The notes: generated by a model from the letters alone, not told the origin. DNA of 64,000 nucleotides from Paenactinomyces guangxiensis (GCF_016055185.1 NZ_JAECVR010000007.1:62001-126000); one strand, 5' to 3'. Numbered from the stretch's first letter, positions 53,014-62,011 are shown. Numbers and translations are program-made.

Positions 53014-54450
53014 CTATTGAACCTTTTTAATGTGAACATTTTTGGCCGGACTGATAAATTCGCCGTTTACCTTTACTGTAACCTGATGTGGTTGACCTAA
53101 AACAATCCACAAATCAGGATTGCCATCAAATGTATGTGGACCATATTTAAACGTCTGCCCGTCTTCGACCATCACATCTTTCAGATAATTCTTATCGGTT
53201 CCGAAATTGTCCCGTATCTGAACCCAAGATTTTCCGCTTCGCCCTTGAATTTCAATTTCAGCCTGATCCGTTCCTGTCAAATGATAGTGATTGACATTTG
53301 ACTCCTTAGAAGCTAATTTTAAGGTTCCTTTGGGACTTGGCGGCTGTTCCTTTACCTCTGAAGAGTCCCTCGGCGGAGCTGATCCGCCGTTGTTCGGAGG
53401 AGCCGCTACCCGGCTTTGATCATCTTCCCCCTGATCCGAGGCAAAATGGACAGCGACCCATGCCAACGGAATACAGACAGCAGCACTGGCTGCGATGATA
53501 ATGGCTGCACGTTTCTTTCCTGAAGATCTTGATTTGCCGCTCTTGCGATTTTTAACTGCACTTCGGCTCAGTTTTTGCACACGTGAAGCCCTTTGCGTAT
53601 AACCTGATTCCTCGTCCGGATTTTTCATATAAGGAGACTGTACATCCGGTTTAGAAGGAGGAATTGAAGCTTGTGAGGTATCTTTCCGCAATCTTGCCGA
53701 TCTTGACAGTGAATTCATATCTCCGGTCGGCAGTGTACCGGCATTAAATTTTTGTGTATTTTCCCTCAGCGTATCCCTTGACCTGCGTGGAGGCATTGAA
53801 GATAATAACGGTTCAGAGGACGATGCCACTGGCGGTTCGCTTTGAGAAATTGATGGTTTAGGGACAGGCGGCAAATCGGGACGATCGTTCGGCAGGCTCG
53901 GAGAACCGGATCTCATCACACCACCTGTCCTTTGATAACCTAAATTCCGACGCGCCAATTCTTTATCTTTGAGTGATACATCCCTCGCCTGATCACTTTC
54001 CGAACGGGCAATGGTTAATGCTGTATTCATACTCGTCCGGGTGTTTGCTAATGTGTTTGAGAGCCTGTGCGGCATTGATCCTGTCATCTGGGAAACAGAT
54101 TGCTGCGGTCCGGTGATAACCGGCATGCGACCTGTATTTTGGGGCGGTGTTTGCTTTGCCTGAGCCAGATCGTGTTCATTCACGGCTCTATGTACGCCAG
54201 TCAATCCCCGTTCTGCCTGTTCTGCTTTCCGATACTGCCTTAAAATATGATGGGGCTCAACTTTCACACAATTCGCATAAGAACGAAGGTAAGTTCTTAC
54301 ATAAAACGGACTTGGCAGCTTATGAAATTCGCCATTTTCAATTGCGGTCAAAAATGATTTTTGAATTTTAGTCTTATCCTGTAACTGATCGAGGGACAGT
54401 CCAATCGACTCTCGGGCTTGTCGAAGATAATTACCGATTTCGACAGACAC
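53014..54450 (-). CDS. RodZ-like HTH membrane protein, copy 3 (long linker)
   Basis: 478 residues. The HTH lies at about 1-70 (IGNYLRQARESIGLSLDQLQDKTKIQKSFLTAIENGEF; LPSPFYVRTYLRSYA). It is followed by a very long, Ser/Pro/Arg-rich low-complexity linker of about 250 residues, a transmembrane helix AAIIIAASAAVCIPLAWVAV (about 315-335) and a C-terminal beta domain (YHLTGTDQAEIEIQGRSG; VTVKVNGEFI). The GTG at 54448-54450 has AGGAGG 8 bases upstream. It has its own promoter and terminator. The linker is the longest of the four copies and could project the C-terminal domain far across the wall; this is inference from length. Confidence 0.83.
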   Translation of the reverse strand: MSVEIGNYLRQARESIGLSLDQLQDKTKIQKSFLTAIENGEFHKLPSPFYVRTYLRSYANCVKVEPHHILRQYRKAEQAERGLTGVHRAVNEHDLAQAKQTPPQNTGRMPVITGPQQSVSQMTGSMPHRLSNTLANTRTSMNTALTIARSESDQARDVSLKDKELARRNLGYQRTGGVMRSGSPSLPNDRPDLPPVPKPSISQSEPPVASSSEPLLSSMPPRRSRDTLRENTQKFNAGTLPTGDMNSLSRSARLRKDTSQASIPPSKPDVQSPYMKNPDEESGYTQRASRVQKLSRSAVKNRKSGKSRSSGKKRAAIIIAASAAVCIPLAWVAVHFASDQGEDDQSRVAAPPNNGGSAPPRDSSEVKEQPPSPKGTLKLASKESNVNHYHLTGTDQAEIEIQGRSGKSWVQIRDNFGTDKNYLKDVMVEDGQTFKYGPHTFDGNPDLWIVLGQPHQVTVKVNGEFISPAKNVHIKKVQ

Positions 54451-54814
54451 CCCAGCCACCTCCTGAAAGGTTGTTGAACTTCCGCCAGGTAAATGTAAAG
54501 AGCGGATTTGATCGTTCTCCAACCCAGTAAAAGTTTCTACCTGAATCTCCACGCCTGGAAACGGGAGCTATCGCGATCACCCATGTGAGGTTATAACAGC
54601 ACGATCTACAGCTTCATGTAGTTAACTGTACTGACCTGCTCTCATTCATGTTTAAATAACTTCAAAAAGGAAGGGGATACCCCCCTTGTCCAAACATCTC
54701 ACAGGTATGATTTTTGAGAATCCCCAATATGGATTATGACACATAACACAAATTTGATTCAAGCATAACATGCGATTTTCATTGTGTCAAAAAAAGCCCC
54801 CCACTCATGAGAGC
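54451..54814 (-). other. 364-base leader region between RodZ-like copies 2 and 3
   Basis: No ORF of note. On the minus strand it holds the TTGACA-17-TATGCT promoter at 54762-54790, a second candidate TTGAAT-18-CATAAT at about 54735-54765, and a hairpin AAGGGG/CCCCTT (54671-54687) with a following U-run at 54663-54668. That hairpin, about 215 bases before the start of copy 3, looks like an attenuator. Confidence 0.5.
54762..54790 (-). promoter_or_regulatory. Sigma-A promoter of RodZ-like copy 3
   Basis: TTGACA (54785-54790) and TATGCT (54762-54767), spacer 17. The -35 directly continues the U-tract of the copy 2 terminator. Confidence 0.7.
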
Positions 54815-54816
54815 TT
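54788..54816 (-). terminator. Terminator of RodZ-like copy 2
   Basis: On the minus strand AGCTCTC pairs with GGGGGCT (with G-U pairs) and is followed by seven T residues; overlaps the stop codon region. Confidence 0.6.
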
Positions 54817-56152
54817 ATCGAACAAATGAAATATAAATATCCTTCTCCTTGCGATACCGGTCCGTGATAACAGGCTTTCCGTTCACTGTTACCTTAACCC
54901 GGTTTGGCCGATCTAACTTAAGCCAAATCCCGGTGGTAAAAGATTTGGTATATTCTTTACCCGGAGCGACACTGCCTTTCGCCACGGGATTGCCTACCTC
55001 TTGCTCCCGAATTTCAAAATCACTTGCTCCGCCAGCCTGTGAAACCATTTTTAACTCCAGCTTTTCCGCATTGACCAGCTCGTACCGATCCTCCTTATAT
55101 TCACTTGATGATAACATGGTGAAAATAGGCTTCCCAACCGGTTTGGTTTGGGAAGCTGATGCTGTATCCTCTTTCGCAACCTCTGGAGGAGGCTGTTTAT
55201 CGGCTTTGCCGGATGCAGTGGTCATTTTTATATAGAAAAAGCCTGCCAGAGCAAGGACTAATAAAACAGTCCCAATAATTAAAAGCCAGTTATATAGCTT
55301 GCCAAAAGAGAACCCGGACTTTTTTCGCCTATCTTCATCCATGAGACCCTCCGAGCGCGATGACTGTGAACGGCTTACACTACGACGACTTGGAAACGAG
55401 GATGACCTTTGCAATCCTTTGTCATAACTCTCAGAAGAATCAAGCCCAAGTTCCTCGGGATCTGGAACGTCAGAAGGCATTTTAGGTTTTCGAGGTGGTT
55501 GCCCCGGAGATGAAGTGGCCGATGTTTCTGCCAGCGAAAGCGATTCCTCATCAATCGCAGGTGTTGCTGAAGCATACGCAGGATAGCTGGTTGAGTCCGG
55601 AGCCGCTGAATCATGGTAGGCTGAATTTCTACTCCTTACGGAACGAGCAGACCTGGAATAGCCTAAGTCCGATTGTTGCCGGGACTCCGAACCGTAATTT
55701 GAGATCTCATAGTCAGCATTGTGCTCTTCTTCTTGATCCGAAGAACGATTTGAGCGATACGGTAAATCGCTAAAGGTTTGTGTCGGCGAAAGGTCCGATT
55801 GTTGGCCGTATGACTGATTATACCGGAAAGCCCCCCGCTTATGGGCAGGCGGCAGAACAGGCCGGTCGCGCCTTAAATCGTTGCGAAAAGAGCTGTTTTC
55901 CTCAGGATGCCGTGACGAACGGGTATTTGGACGATATTGTTTTAAAATCGTCTGTGGGTTTTCCCCAACTACATTTGCGTAAGATCTCAAATAAGACCGT
56001 ACGTATATTGGGCTGGGTAATAAGCCAAATTGGCCATTTTCCAGAGCAATGAGATATTTTTTTTGAATACGGGTCCGTGCTTCAAGATCCTCTAACGAAA
56101 GCCCCATAGATTCGCGAGCTTGCTTTAAACGCTTGCCAATTTCAACTGACAA
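54815..56152 (-). CDS. RodZ-like HTH membrane protein, copy 2
   Basis: 445 residues. The HTH is at about 1-68 (EIGKRLKQARESMGLSLEDLEARTRIQKKYLIALENGQF; LPSPIYVRSYLRSYA), very similar to copy 3. A Ser/Arg/Gln/Tyr-rich low-complexity linker (about 75-285) leads to the transmembrane helix WLLIIGTVLLVLALAGFFYI (about 295-315) and the C-terminal beta domain (YELVNAEKLELKMVSQAGG; RVKVTVNGKPVI). The TTG at 56150-56152 has GGGAGGGG 6 bases upstream; the in-frame ATG further up overlaps it. It starts 36 bases after copy 1, so both are probably co-transcribed. Confidence 0.83.
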   Translation of the reverse strand: MSVEIGKRLKQARESMGLSLEDLEARTRIQKKYLIALENGQFGLLPSPIYVRSYLRSYANVVGENPQTILKQYRPNTRSSRHPEENSSFRNDLRRDRPVLPPAHKRGAFRYNQSYGQQSDLSPTQTFSDLPYRSNRSSDQEEEHNADYEISNYGSESRQQSDLGYSRSARSVRSRNSAYHDSAAPDSTSYPAYASATPAIDEESLSLAETSATSSPGQPPRKPKMPSDVPDPEELGLDSSESYDKGLQRSSSFPSRRSVSRSQSSRSEGLMDEDRRKKSGFSFGKLYNWLLIIGTVLLVLALAGFFYIKMTTASGKADKQPPPEVAKEDTASASQTKPVGKPIFTMLSSSEYKEDRYELVNAEKLELKMVSQAGGASDFEIREQEVGNPVAKGSVAPGKEYTKSFTTGIWLKLDRPNRVKVTVNGKPVITDRYRKEKDIYISFVR

Positions 56153-56188
56153 AAAAACCCCTCCCTGCCAATCACCCATTCATCCTTT

Positions 56189-57298
56189 TTATTTTTTTAA
56201 TTGAACACGGTAGCTTTTCTGTGTATCCTGAGCATCTGTCCGGATTGTTTGACCGTTAACCGTTACTTCTACATTGGAAGGAACACTCAGGCGGAACCAA
56301 ATTTCATTCTTACCGCCTGTATCTAAAGCCACTTCCTGGCCCACTCTTAAGGTAAAAATTTTAGGAGACTCTTTTGGTGAAGGAGCATGCATAACCACCG
56401 ATTCACCTGTCTTTCCCTTTACTTTGACCTCAAGTTTATTTACATTTGAGATCGTGTACAATTGACCCTCATACTCATTTTCAGAAGAGCCTCCGTCCAT
56501 CAGGATCGGAACATCTTTTCCATTCGCATTAACAGAGGTATCAATGGGTGAAGAATCTATATCTGATCCTTCACTCACCGAGGTCTGGCCGGAATCGTCC
56601 CCGGTCATCACATAAGCTCCTACTCCCCCAACAAGGAGCAACGCCGCTACTGCAACACCGATGGCCAGTCCCGCCGGCTTTTTCCCTTTTTTATTCTCTT
56701 TCTCCGCGGCATCGGCTTGTCCTTGCTTTGCCTCGATCGCCACTCGACGAGGCGAAAGCGTTTGTGCACTGGGGTCGGGCTTTGGAAGGTTAGGGAATCC
56801 GTTTTGCACCGGCAAACCTTTTTCAACAGGAGCATAAGTTGGATTTACAGATTGTGGCGGCTGAGATTCAGGCGAGCGGACCAGTCTTTGACGAGAGGGT
56901 ACTTGGTTGGGTGCTGGTAAGGTCCGCAAGGAATAATCGGCCGGCTCTTCAGTCCCTGGCGGCAAAGAGCGCTTTTTCCTTGAGTTCAACAGATCTCCGG
57001 CAGAATCATAATTATCATTTGGAGTCCCCTGGCCCCGTTTTACTGATGCCGCTTGATAGGACGCAGTGTTCTGATACACTTTTTCAAGTGTATCTAACAA
57101 CGGTTGAACTTCTAAACCTAAACTTTTTGCATAAGCTCTTAAAAAAGCCCGGGCATAAAAAGGGCTGGGAAGTTGATCAAATCGATCATTTTCTAATGCA
57201 TGCAAATATTCAGTATGAATGTTTGTGATCCGGTTCATCTCTTCAAGACTGTAGCCTATCCGTTCTCTCGCTTGCTTCAAAACAATACCAACACCCAT
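56189..57298 (-). CDS. RodZ-like HTH membrane protein, copy 1 (ymfK-proximal)
   Basis: 369 residues. HTH at about 1-68 (GIVLKQARERIGYSLEEMNRITNIHTEYLHALENDRF; LPSPFYARAFLRAYAKSLGLEV), linker with proline-rich segments, transmembrane helix PAGLAIGVAVAALLLVGGVGAYV (about 205-228) and C-terminal beta domain (YTISNVNKLEVKVKGKTGES; VEVTVNGQTIRTD). The ATG at 57296-57298 has AGGAGG 8 bases upstream. It begins 31 bases after ymfK, the arrangement of ymfK-ymfM in B. subtilis, so this copy is the other candidate for the true RodZ. The four C-terminal domains share the same closing pattern (Leu-Arg-x-x-x-Pro/Asn, V-x-V-NG). Confidence 0.85.
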   Translation of the reverse strand: MGVGIVLKQARERIGYSLEEMNRITNIHTEYLHALENDRFDQLPSPFYARAFLRAYAKSLGLEVQPLLDTLEKVYQNTASYQAASVKRGQGTPNDNYDSAGDLLNSRKKRSLPPGTEEPADYSLRTLPAPNQVPSRQRLVRSPESQPPQSVNPTYAPVEKGLPVQNGFPNLPKPDPSAQTLSPRRVAIEAKQGQADAAEKENKKGKKPAGLAIGVAVAALLLVGGVGAYVMTGDDSGQTSVSEGSDIDSSPIDTSVNANGKDVPILMDGGSSENEYEGQLYTISNVNKLEVKVKGKTGESVVMHAPSPKESPKIFTLRVGQEVALDTGGKNEIWFRLSVPSNVEVTVNGQTIRTDAQDTQKSYRVQLKK

Positions 57299-57329
57299 CT
57301 GTTTACCTCCTCCTATCAATCATCTCCAT

Positions 57330-58094
57330 TTAAAAGCCGTCAAATCCGGGTTCTAACACGTCGTATGTAATGGTCTCATCCGGATGATTACGCAGTTCTA
57401 TGATGTAATGAAAATCGTCCATAGTAAACTCTGTTTCGCTCACAAATACGTCAGGATGTTCAATCACCTTGGTGGCATTCATACGGATAATCTCACGCAC
57501 CAAAAGATCGTGCCGTTCAGTCGACCTCAGAGTTGATACGATTCCGTCAATAATATATACATGATGGTTGGACATTTCATCATGAGCCAATTGGCTGCGT
57601 ACTGTTTGTCTCAACAAGGTGGAAGAGACAAAAGTCCAACGCTTATTCGCACAAACACTGGAGGCAACAACTGATTCTGTCTTCCCAACCCGGGGCATTC
57701 CTCTGACACCAATCAGCTGATGTCCGTCTTTTTTGAACAATTCAGCCATAAAATCAACCAACAATCCCAGCTCGTCCCGTGTAAACCGATATGTCCGTTT
57801 ATCTTCCAGACACCTGTCGAGATATCTGCCATGACGTACAGCCATCCGGTCTACTAATTTGGGTGGTCGCAAGGCAGTAATGGTAATGTTGTTGATTCGG
57901 GTCAGAATTTGCTTCAATGCTTCGATCTTCTCATGATCTTCCGTCCGTAATAACATTCCGCGCCGATCATCTTCCACACCATTAATTGTCAAAATATTAA
58001 TGGAAAGCATTCCCAATAATGAGGCAATATCACCTAAAAGACCAGGGCGGTTTTTATGAATTTGATATTCCAGATACCATTCATGACGATCCAT
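57330..58094 (-). CDS. ymfK: YmfK family protein (DUF3388)
   Basis: 254-residue protein of unknown function conserved beside rodZ-pgsA in Bacillales. The N-terminal 80 residues look like an ACT regulatory domain (WYLEYQIHKNRPGLLGDIASLLGMLSINI; split over its core). The central part has a P-loop-like IGVRGMPRVGKTESVVAS (about 128-145), so nucleotide binding is possible, and the C-terminus is YDVLEPGFDGF. The ATG at 58092-58094 follows AAGGG. It is the first gene of the unit that continues into the first RodZ-like copies. An extended -10 element (TGC TATACT) lies at 58162-58167 on the minus strand. Confidence 0.9.
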   Translation of the reverse strand: MDRHEWYLEYQIHKNRPGLLGDIASLLGMLSINILTINGVEDDRRGMLLRTEDHEKIEALKQILTRINNITITALRPPKLVDRMAVRHGRYLDRCLEDKRTYRFTRDELGLLVDFMAELFKKDGHQLIGVRGMPRVGKTESVVASSVCANKRWTFVSSTLLRQTVRSQLAHDEMSNHHVYIIDGIVSTLRSTERHDLLVREIIRMNATKVIEHPDVFVSETEFTMDDFHYIIELRNHPDETITYDVLEPGFDGF

Positions 58095-58218
58095 TGCAAC
58101 ACACCCTTCAATCCATTTGTATCAGTGGCTCTGCTAGGATCACAAGCGTTATATGTTTCTTAGTATAGCACATGATGAAAGGCTTGCGAAACCACTTTTA
58201 ACAAAGAAATCCTTATGT

Positions 58219-58263
58219 AAAAGAAATAAAACACCTAGCGTTTTTAGGTGTTTTATTTCTTTT
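58219..58263 (-). terminator. Terminator of ymfJ, 19-bp perfect arms
   Basis: Arms 58219-58237 and 58245-58263 are perfect reverse complements with a 7-base loop; the stem contains ACACCTA/TAGGTGT and ends in T-rich sequence. It lies between ymfJ and the ymfK promoter and works in either direction. Confidence 0.85.
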
Positions 58264-58275
58264 AATTTATATTGA

Positions 58276-58530
58276 TTATCTATTTCCATCGTCAACCAAT
58301 TTTACCATCAATCCTGCTAACATTCTCTGTTCCTCTTCGCTTGCCACACTCCATAAGTCTTTCAAGAGACGCTCTTGGACATTTTGCGGATCAATATCAT
58401 GAGCTAAATAGTCACCTAGCTGATAGGCTAAATCATTGATTCTTTCCCGATTCATTCCCAGTCCTTCAGCTTGCTGAATACGAGATGAAAGAAATTCTTT
58501 CCACTCTTGAAAGTTATCAAGAACTGACAT
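58276..58530 (-). CDS. ymfJ: YmfJ family protein (DUF3243)
   Basis: 84-residue helical protein of the DUF3243 family, function unknown, conserved in this place in Bacillales. It begins MSVLDNFQEWKEFLSSRIQQAE, continues GMNRERINDLAYQLGDYLA and closes EQRMLAGLMVKLVDDGN. The ATG at 58528-58530 has AAAGGAGG upstream. It is flanked by ymfI upstream and a strong terminator downstream. Cytoplasmic; no motif for catalysis is seen. Confidence 0.93.
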   Translation of the reverse strand: MSVLDNFQEWKEFLSSRIQQAEGLGMNRERINDLAYQLGDYLAHDIDPQNVQERLLKDLWSVASEEEQRMLAGLMVKLVDDGNR

Positions 58531-58621
58531 GGATGTTCCCTCCTTTGACAATCAATAACTATCTAGGAATAATATGAGTCGAAACGGCTTACATTATTCT
58601 TCCGTTTTCATCCACTTGCTG

Positions 58622-59371
58622 TTACGTATACCAGCCGCCATTCACATGTAACACTTGCCCGGTGATGTAGGAAGATTCCGGCAAGCAGAGGTATCTTACC
58701 AGTGAGGCCACTTCCTCTGCCTTTCCAAGACGTCCCGCAGGAATCTCTTCAGCCAGTTCTTGTTGTTGGCTACCGGTCAACTGTGAATGTAACATAGGTG
58801 TAAGAATGGCTCCGGGAGCAACCGCATTTACCGTGATTCCCGAGGGGGCCAACTCTTTCGCCAATGCTTTTGCCATGCTGTTTTGCGCTCCTTTTGCTGC
58901 AGAATAGAGAACTTCCCCGGCACCTCCCGTCTCCCCCCAGATCGAGGAAATTAAAATGATACGGCCGGCTTTCCTGCGAAGATAAGAGGGCAAAACGGCT
59001 TTAATGAGATAAAATGCTCCCCGGACATGAACATCCATCATTTCATCAAAGTCTTTATCTTTGTAGTCCTGGAATAATGCAAACTGCGATGTTCCCGCTG
59101 CATGAATAAGCAAATCGGGCTCTCCCAATTCCTCACAGATTTCGTTATAGCCTTTTATGACAGAGGGTTTCGACCGAACGTCCACATGAATCGATTGTGC
59201 TTTTACACCCAAGGCCCGGCATTTGAACATAACCTGTTCAGCCTTTTCCTTTGACCTGCGGTAACCGACTGCCACATTGGCCCCTGTCCTTGCCAGGCTT
59301 TCCGCAATGGCTGCTCCTATTCCTCCGCTGGCTCCGGTAATCCATGCAACCTGTCCGGACAAAGAACTCAT
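58622..59371 (-). CDS. ymfI: YmfI-like short-chain dehydrogenase/reductase
   Basis: Classical SDR of about 249 residues with GASGGIGAAIAE (coenzyme site, about 12-23), an HAAG-like VIHAAGTSQ turn, the active site Ser-Tyr-Lys in ILISSIWGE and YSAAKGAQ, and the PG motif after the lysine (VAPGAI). The C-terminus ITGQVLHVNGGW resembles FabG-type proteins, but the substrate is not known. The ATG at 59369-59371 has GGGGGG upstream. It lies between the M16 gene pair and ymfJ, in the same order as in B. subtilis, after a terminator that ends ymfH. Confidence 0.92.
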   Translation of the reverse strand: MSSLSGQVAWITGASGGIGAAIAESLARTGANVAVGYRRSKEKAEQVMFKCRALGVKAQSIHVDVRSKPSVIKGYNEICEELGEPDLLIHAAGTSQFALFQDYKDKDFDEMMDVHVRGAFYLIKAVLPSYLRRKAGRIILISSIWGETGGAGEVLYSAAKGAQNSMAKALAKELAPSGITVNAVAPGAILTPMLHSQLTGSQQQELAEEIPAGRLGKAEEVASLVRYLCLPESSYITGQVLHVNGGWYT

Positions 59372-59385
59372 TAAAATCCCCCCGC

Positions 59386-59415
59386 AAAAAAGCGTGCCCC
59401 ATACCCGGGACACGC
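59386..59415 (-). terminator. Terminator of ymfFH
   Basis: Stem GCGTG-C-CCC (59392-59400) / GGG-A-CACGC (59407-59415) followed on the minus strand by six U residues. Confidence 0.85.
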
Positions 59416-59424
59416 AAATTTCAT

Positions 59425-60726
59425 TTAGTTTTGCTCTTGAAGCGGTCGAACGAGAGAAACAGCAAAACGATCCCAGTTTAAATGTTCTTTCATCCTCTGG
59501 TTCACTTCTTCGAGCGTCAATGATTCCAGCAATGGAATGATACGAAACAAATCGGTATCATTAAAACGGTAACTGGTAAATTGGTTGGCAATCCACTCTG
59601 GTGAATTCAAAAATCGGAGGGAAGAGCCAACCTTTTTCTTGCGAATCCGCTCAAATGCCTCTTCGGAAATGCCTCTCTCCACCAGCGGCGGAATCTCTGA
59701 CTGGATACGTTCAAGCAAACGGTTGGGATCAGGTGTATCTCCCCCCATCATCGAAAAACCATATCCCTTTTCCAGAGTGTAATCATAGCCAAAGTTATCA
59801 TCAACCAGACCATCATCATAAAGAGATTGGTACAGTTCGGAACTGGGGCCCACCAGTGCTTCCAATACAATTGAGGTCGTCAGCTCCTGTTTTAGCAGCG
59901 ACTCCCCTGTATGGCCAATGGCTGCCTTCCCCTCTTTAAAACCAAATAAACATTTGGAGATTCCCACACTGAGCTGTACTTCTTTCTTTTTTTCAGCCAC
60001 TTTATCCGGTTCTTCTTCAAAAAACCGCTTAATTTCCGGCTGTTGTTTAAATGATTTTCTAGCCTGGTTTTCTTTAATCAGATTGATCATCGCATCTGGT
60101 TCGACAGGTCCCACCAGGAACAAAAGCATATTATTGGGATGATAAAAGGTTTCATAACAAGTGTACAGGGTTTCCTTTGTGATTTTGGATATAGACTCTA
60201 CCGTTCCGGCAATATCGATTTTGACCGGATGTTTCTGATACATTGCTTCGATTAAACCAAAATATGAGCGCCAATCGGGATTATCGTCATACATGCGAAT
60301 TTCCTGTCCGATAATCCCCTTCTCTTTCTCCACATTTTGATCCGTGAAATAAGGACTTTGTACAAAGTTAAGCAATGTAGATAAATTTTGTTCCACATGG
60401 TCTGTGCACGAAAAAAGGTAAGCAGTCCGTGTAAATGAAGTAAAGGCATTGGCGGATGCCCCTTGACGTGCAAATTCCTGGAAAACATCTTCACCTGTTT
60501 CCTGTTCAAACATTTTGTGTTCCAGAAAGTGGGCGATGCCATCAGGAACATTGATTTTATCTTGTCCCGGAACTTGAAAGGTATTGTCGATTGAGCCGTA
60601 TTTCGTCGTGAATGTAGCATAAGTTTTACTAAATTCCGGCTTAGGAAGAATATATACCTCCAATCCATTGGACAATTTTTCATGGTAAAGGGTTTCTTGG
60701 ATCTGTGGATGCTCAATTTTATGCAT
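59425..60726 (-). CDS. ymfH: M16 family metallopeptidase YmfH (active subunit)
   Basis: 433-residue inverzincin. The catalytic zinc motif is HFLEHKMFE (HXXEH) at about 70-74 with the downstream glutamate block ENLSTLLNFVQSPYF region; the C-terminal half is a second M16-like domain. The ATG at 60724-60726 has AGGGGGG upstream and starts inside the end of ymfF, so they are translated together. With YmfF it is expected to form a heterodimeric peptidase. The role in Bacillus is not settled; related AlbE/AlbF-type pairs process peptides. Confidence 0.94.
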   Translation of the reverse strand: MHKIEHPQIQETLYHEKLSNGLEVYILPKPEFSKTYATFTTKYGSIDNTFQVPGQDKINVPDGIAHFLEHKMFEQETGEDVFQEFARQGASANAFTSFTRTAYLFSCTDHVEQNLSTLLNFVQSPYFTDQNVEKEKGIIGQEIRMYDDNPDWRSYFGLIEAMYQKHPVKIDIAGTVESISKITKETLYTCYETFYHPNNMLLFLVGPVEPDAMINLIKENQARKSFKQQPEIKRFFEEEPDKVAEKKKEVQLSVGISKCLFGFKEGKAAIGHTGESLLKQELTTSIVLEALVGPSSELYQSLYDDGLVDDNFGYDYTLEKGYGFSMMGGDTPDPNRLLERIQSEIPPLVERGISEEAFERIRKKKVGSSLRFLNSPEWIANQFTSYRFNDTDLFRIIPLLESLTLEEVNQRMKEHLNWDRFAVSLVRPLQEQN

Positions 60727-62011
60727 CTTGATTCCCCCCTTGATCCCGCAGAAAGTAAATGGTGTCCAGTTGTACTTTTTCTGCGACTTTTTGAATATCT
60801 TCTTTGCCGACTTGGTTGATTTGTTCAAGCAACTGATCAAGCCGGCGCTCCGTACCGCTTAAAACGGAGTGATAATGAAAGTTTACCAAGTCAAACGGGC
60901 GGTCCTGCTGTTCCCTGAACTGATTGGAAAGAGTTGCTTTTGTCTGCTCCAGCTCCTTATCACTGATTTCCCCATTTCTCATTGCTTCAAGCTGTTGTTT
61001 AATAATGTCGACTGCCTGGTCATAGTTGCCGATCTCAATCCCTGACTGAATGGTTAAAAGTCCTTTATGGCTTTCGAGCCGGGAGGAAGCATAGTAAGCC
61101 AGGCTCGCTTTTTCCCTGACATTCATAAACAATTTGGAATGCGGAAATCCCCCGAGTATACCGTTATACATGAGTAAGGCGGGATAATCCGGATCCTGAA
61201 AAGAAATCTGCGTCCGGCAACCCATGTTTAATTTACCTTGTTTGACGTTCAAACGGTCAATAACCACCTTCACCTCTTGAACAGAGCGGGTCACCGGTGC
61301 GACCGGGATATTTTTGCGATTTCCTGCTGATTCTGTACGAAAGTGTTTGGTTAAAAGAGCAACAACTTCCTCTACGGAAACATTACCCACACAGTAAAAA
61401 TCGATAGGGGCGGTTTCCATCACTTCCTGGTAGTATGTATATAAGTTTTTGGGATCTATCGCAGGAATATCTTCAAGACGCCCGTGGTTAAACAGGGCAA
61501 ACGGCTCACCCTCACACATTGCTTCAACCATTCGTTGCGCCGCATAACGGATTTTATCATCCTGTAAGCTTTCAATTTTTTGTTTCAGGTTTTTCTTCTC
61601 AGCTTCTAAAAAAGAGGCTTTAAATCCCCCGTTTTCACTAACAGGCTGGCTTAATACCTGGCTGAAGAAAGAGAGCCCCTCATCTAACAGAGATTTTCTT
61701 TCCTTCAGATATTGTTCGTTAGCGATCTCCATGCCGAATTGCATAATATGGCGTTCCCCGCGTTTATAAACATCTCCAAACAGAGTTGCCCCGTACATCT
61801 TGTCCAGTTGGCGTTTTAGATCAATCGTCGAAGGATATGAAGTGGTGCCACGTTGTAATACACTGGGTAATAATGCGTTTTTCGTGACCCGGTCCCGGGC
61901 CAGCTCCTGTTGAATTAATACAGAAAGAGTAGTTGTCTTAAATTTTTTACTTGAATAAACGTGGACGCGCACGTTGCCGATGGAAACTGTTTCAAATTGT
62001 GTATCTGCCAC
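60719..62011 (-). CDS. ymfF: M16 family peptidase-like protein YmfF (zinc-motif-free subunit)
   Basis: 430-residue M16 homologue without the HXXEH motif: the corresponding place reads NALLPSVLQRGT. It probably serves as the non-catalytic partner of YmfH. Other recognisable segments are RQLDKMYGATLFGDV, SLLDEGLSFFSQVL, YCVGNVSVEEVVALL and LYNGILGGFPHSKLFMNVREKASLAYY (quoted in part). The start is GTG at 62009-62011 with AAAGGAG upstream. A 230-base gap without recognisable features separates it from the BMP lipoprotein gene. Confidence 0.93.
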   Translation of the reverse strand: MADTQFETVSIGNVRVHVYSSKKFKTTTLSVLIQQELARDRVTKNALLPSVLQRGTTSYPSTIDLKRQLDKMYGATLFGDVYKRGERHIMQFGMEIANEQYLKERKSLLDEGLSFFSQVLSQPVSENGGFKASFLEAEKKNLKQKIESLQDDKIRYAAQRMVEAMCEGEPFALFNHGRLEDIPAIDPKNLYTYYQEVMETAPIDFYCVGNVSVEEVVALLTKHFRTESAGNRKNIPVAPVTRSVQEVKVVIDRLNVKQGKLNMGCRTQISFQDPDYPALLMYNGILGGFPHSKLFMNVREKASLAYYASSRLESHKGLLTIQSGIEIGNYDQAVDIIKQQLEAMRNGEISDKELEQTKATLSNQFREQQDRPFDLVNFHYHSVLSGTERRLDQLLEQINQVGKEDIQKVAEKVQLDTIYFLRDQGGNQDA

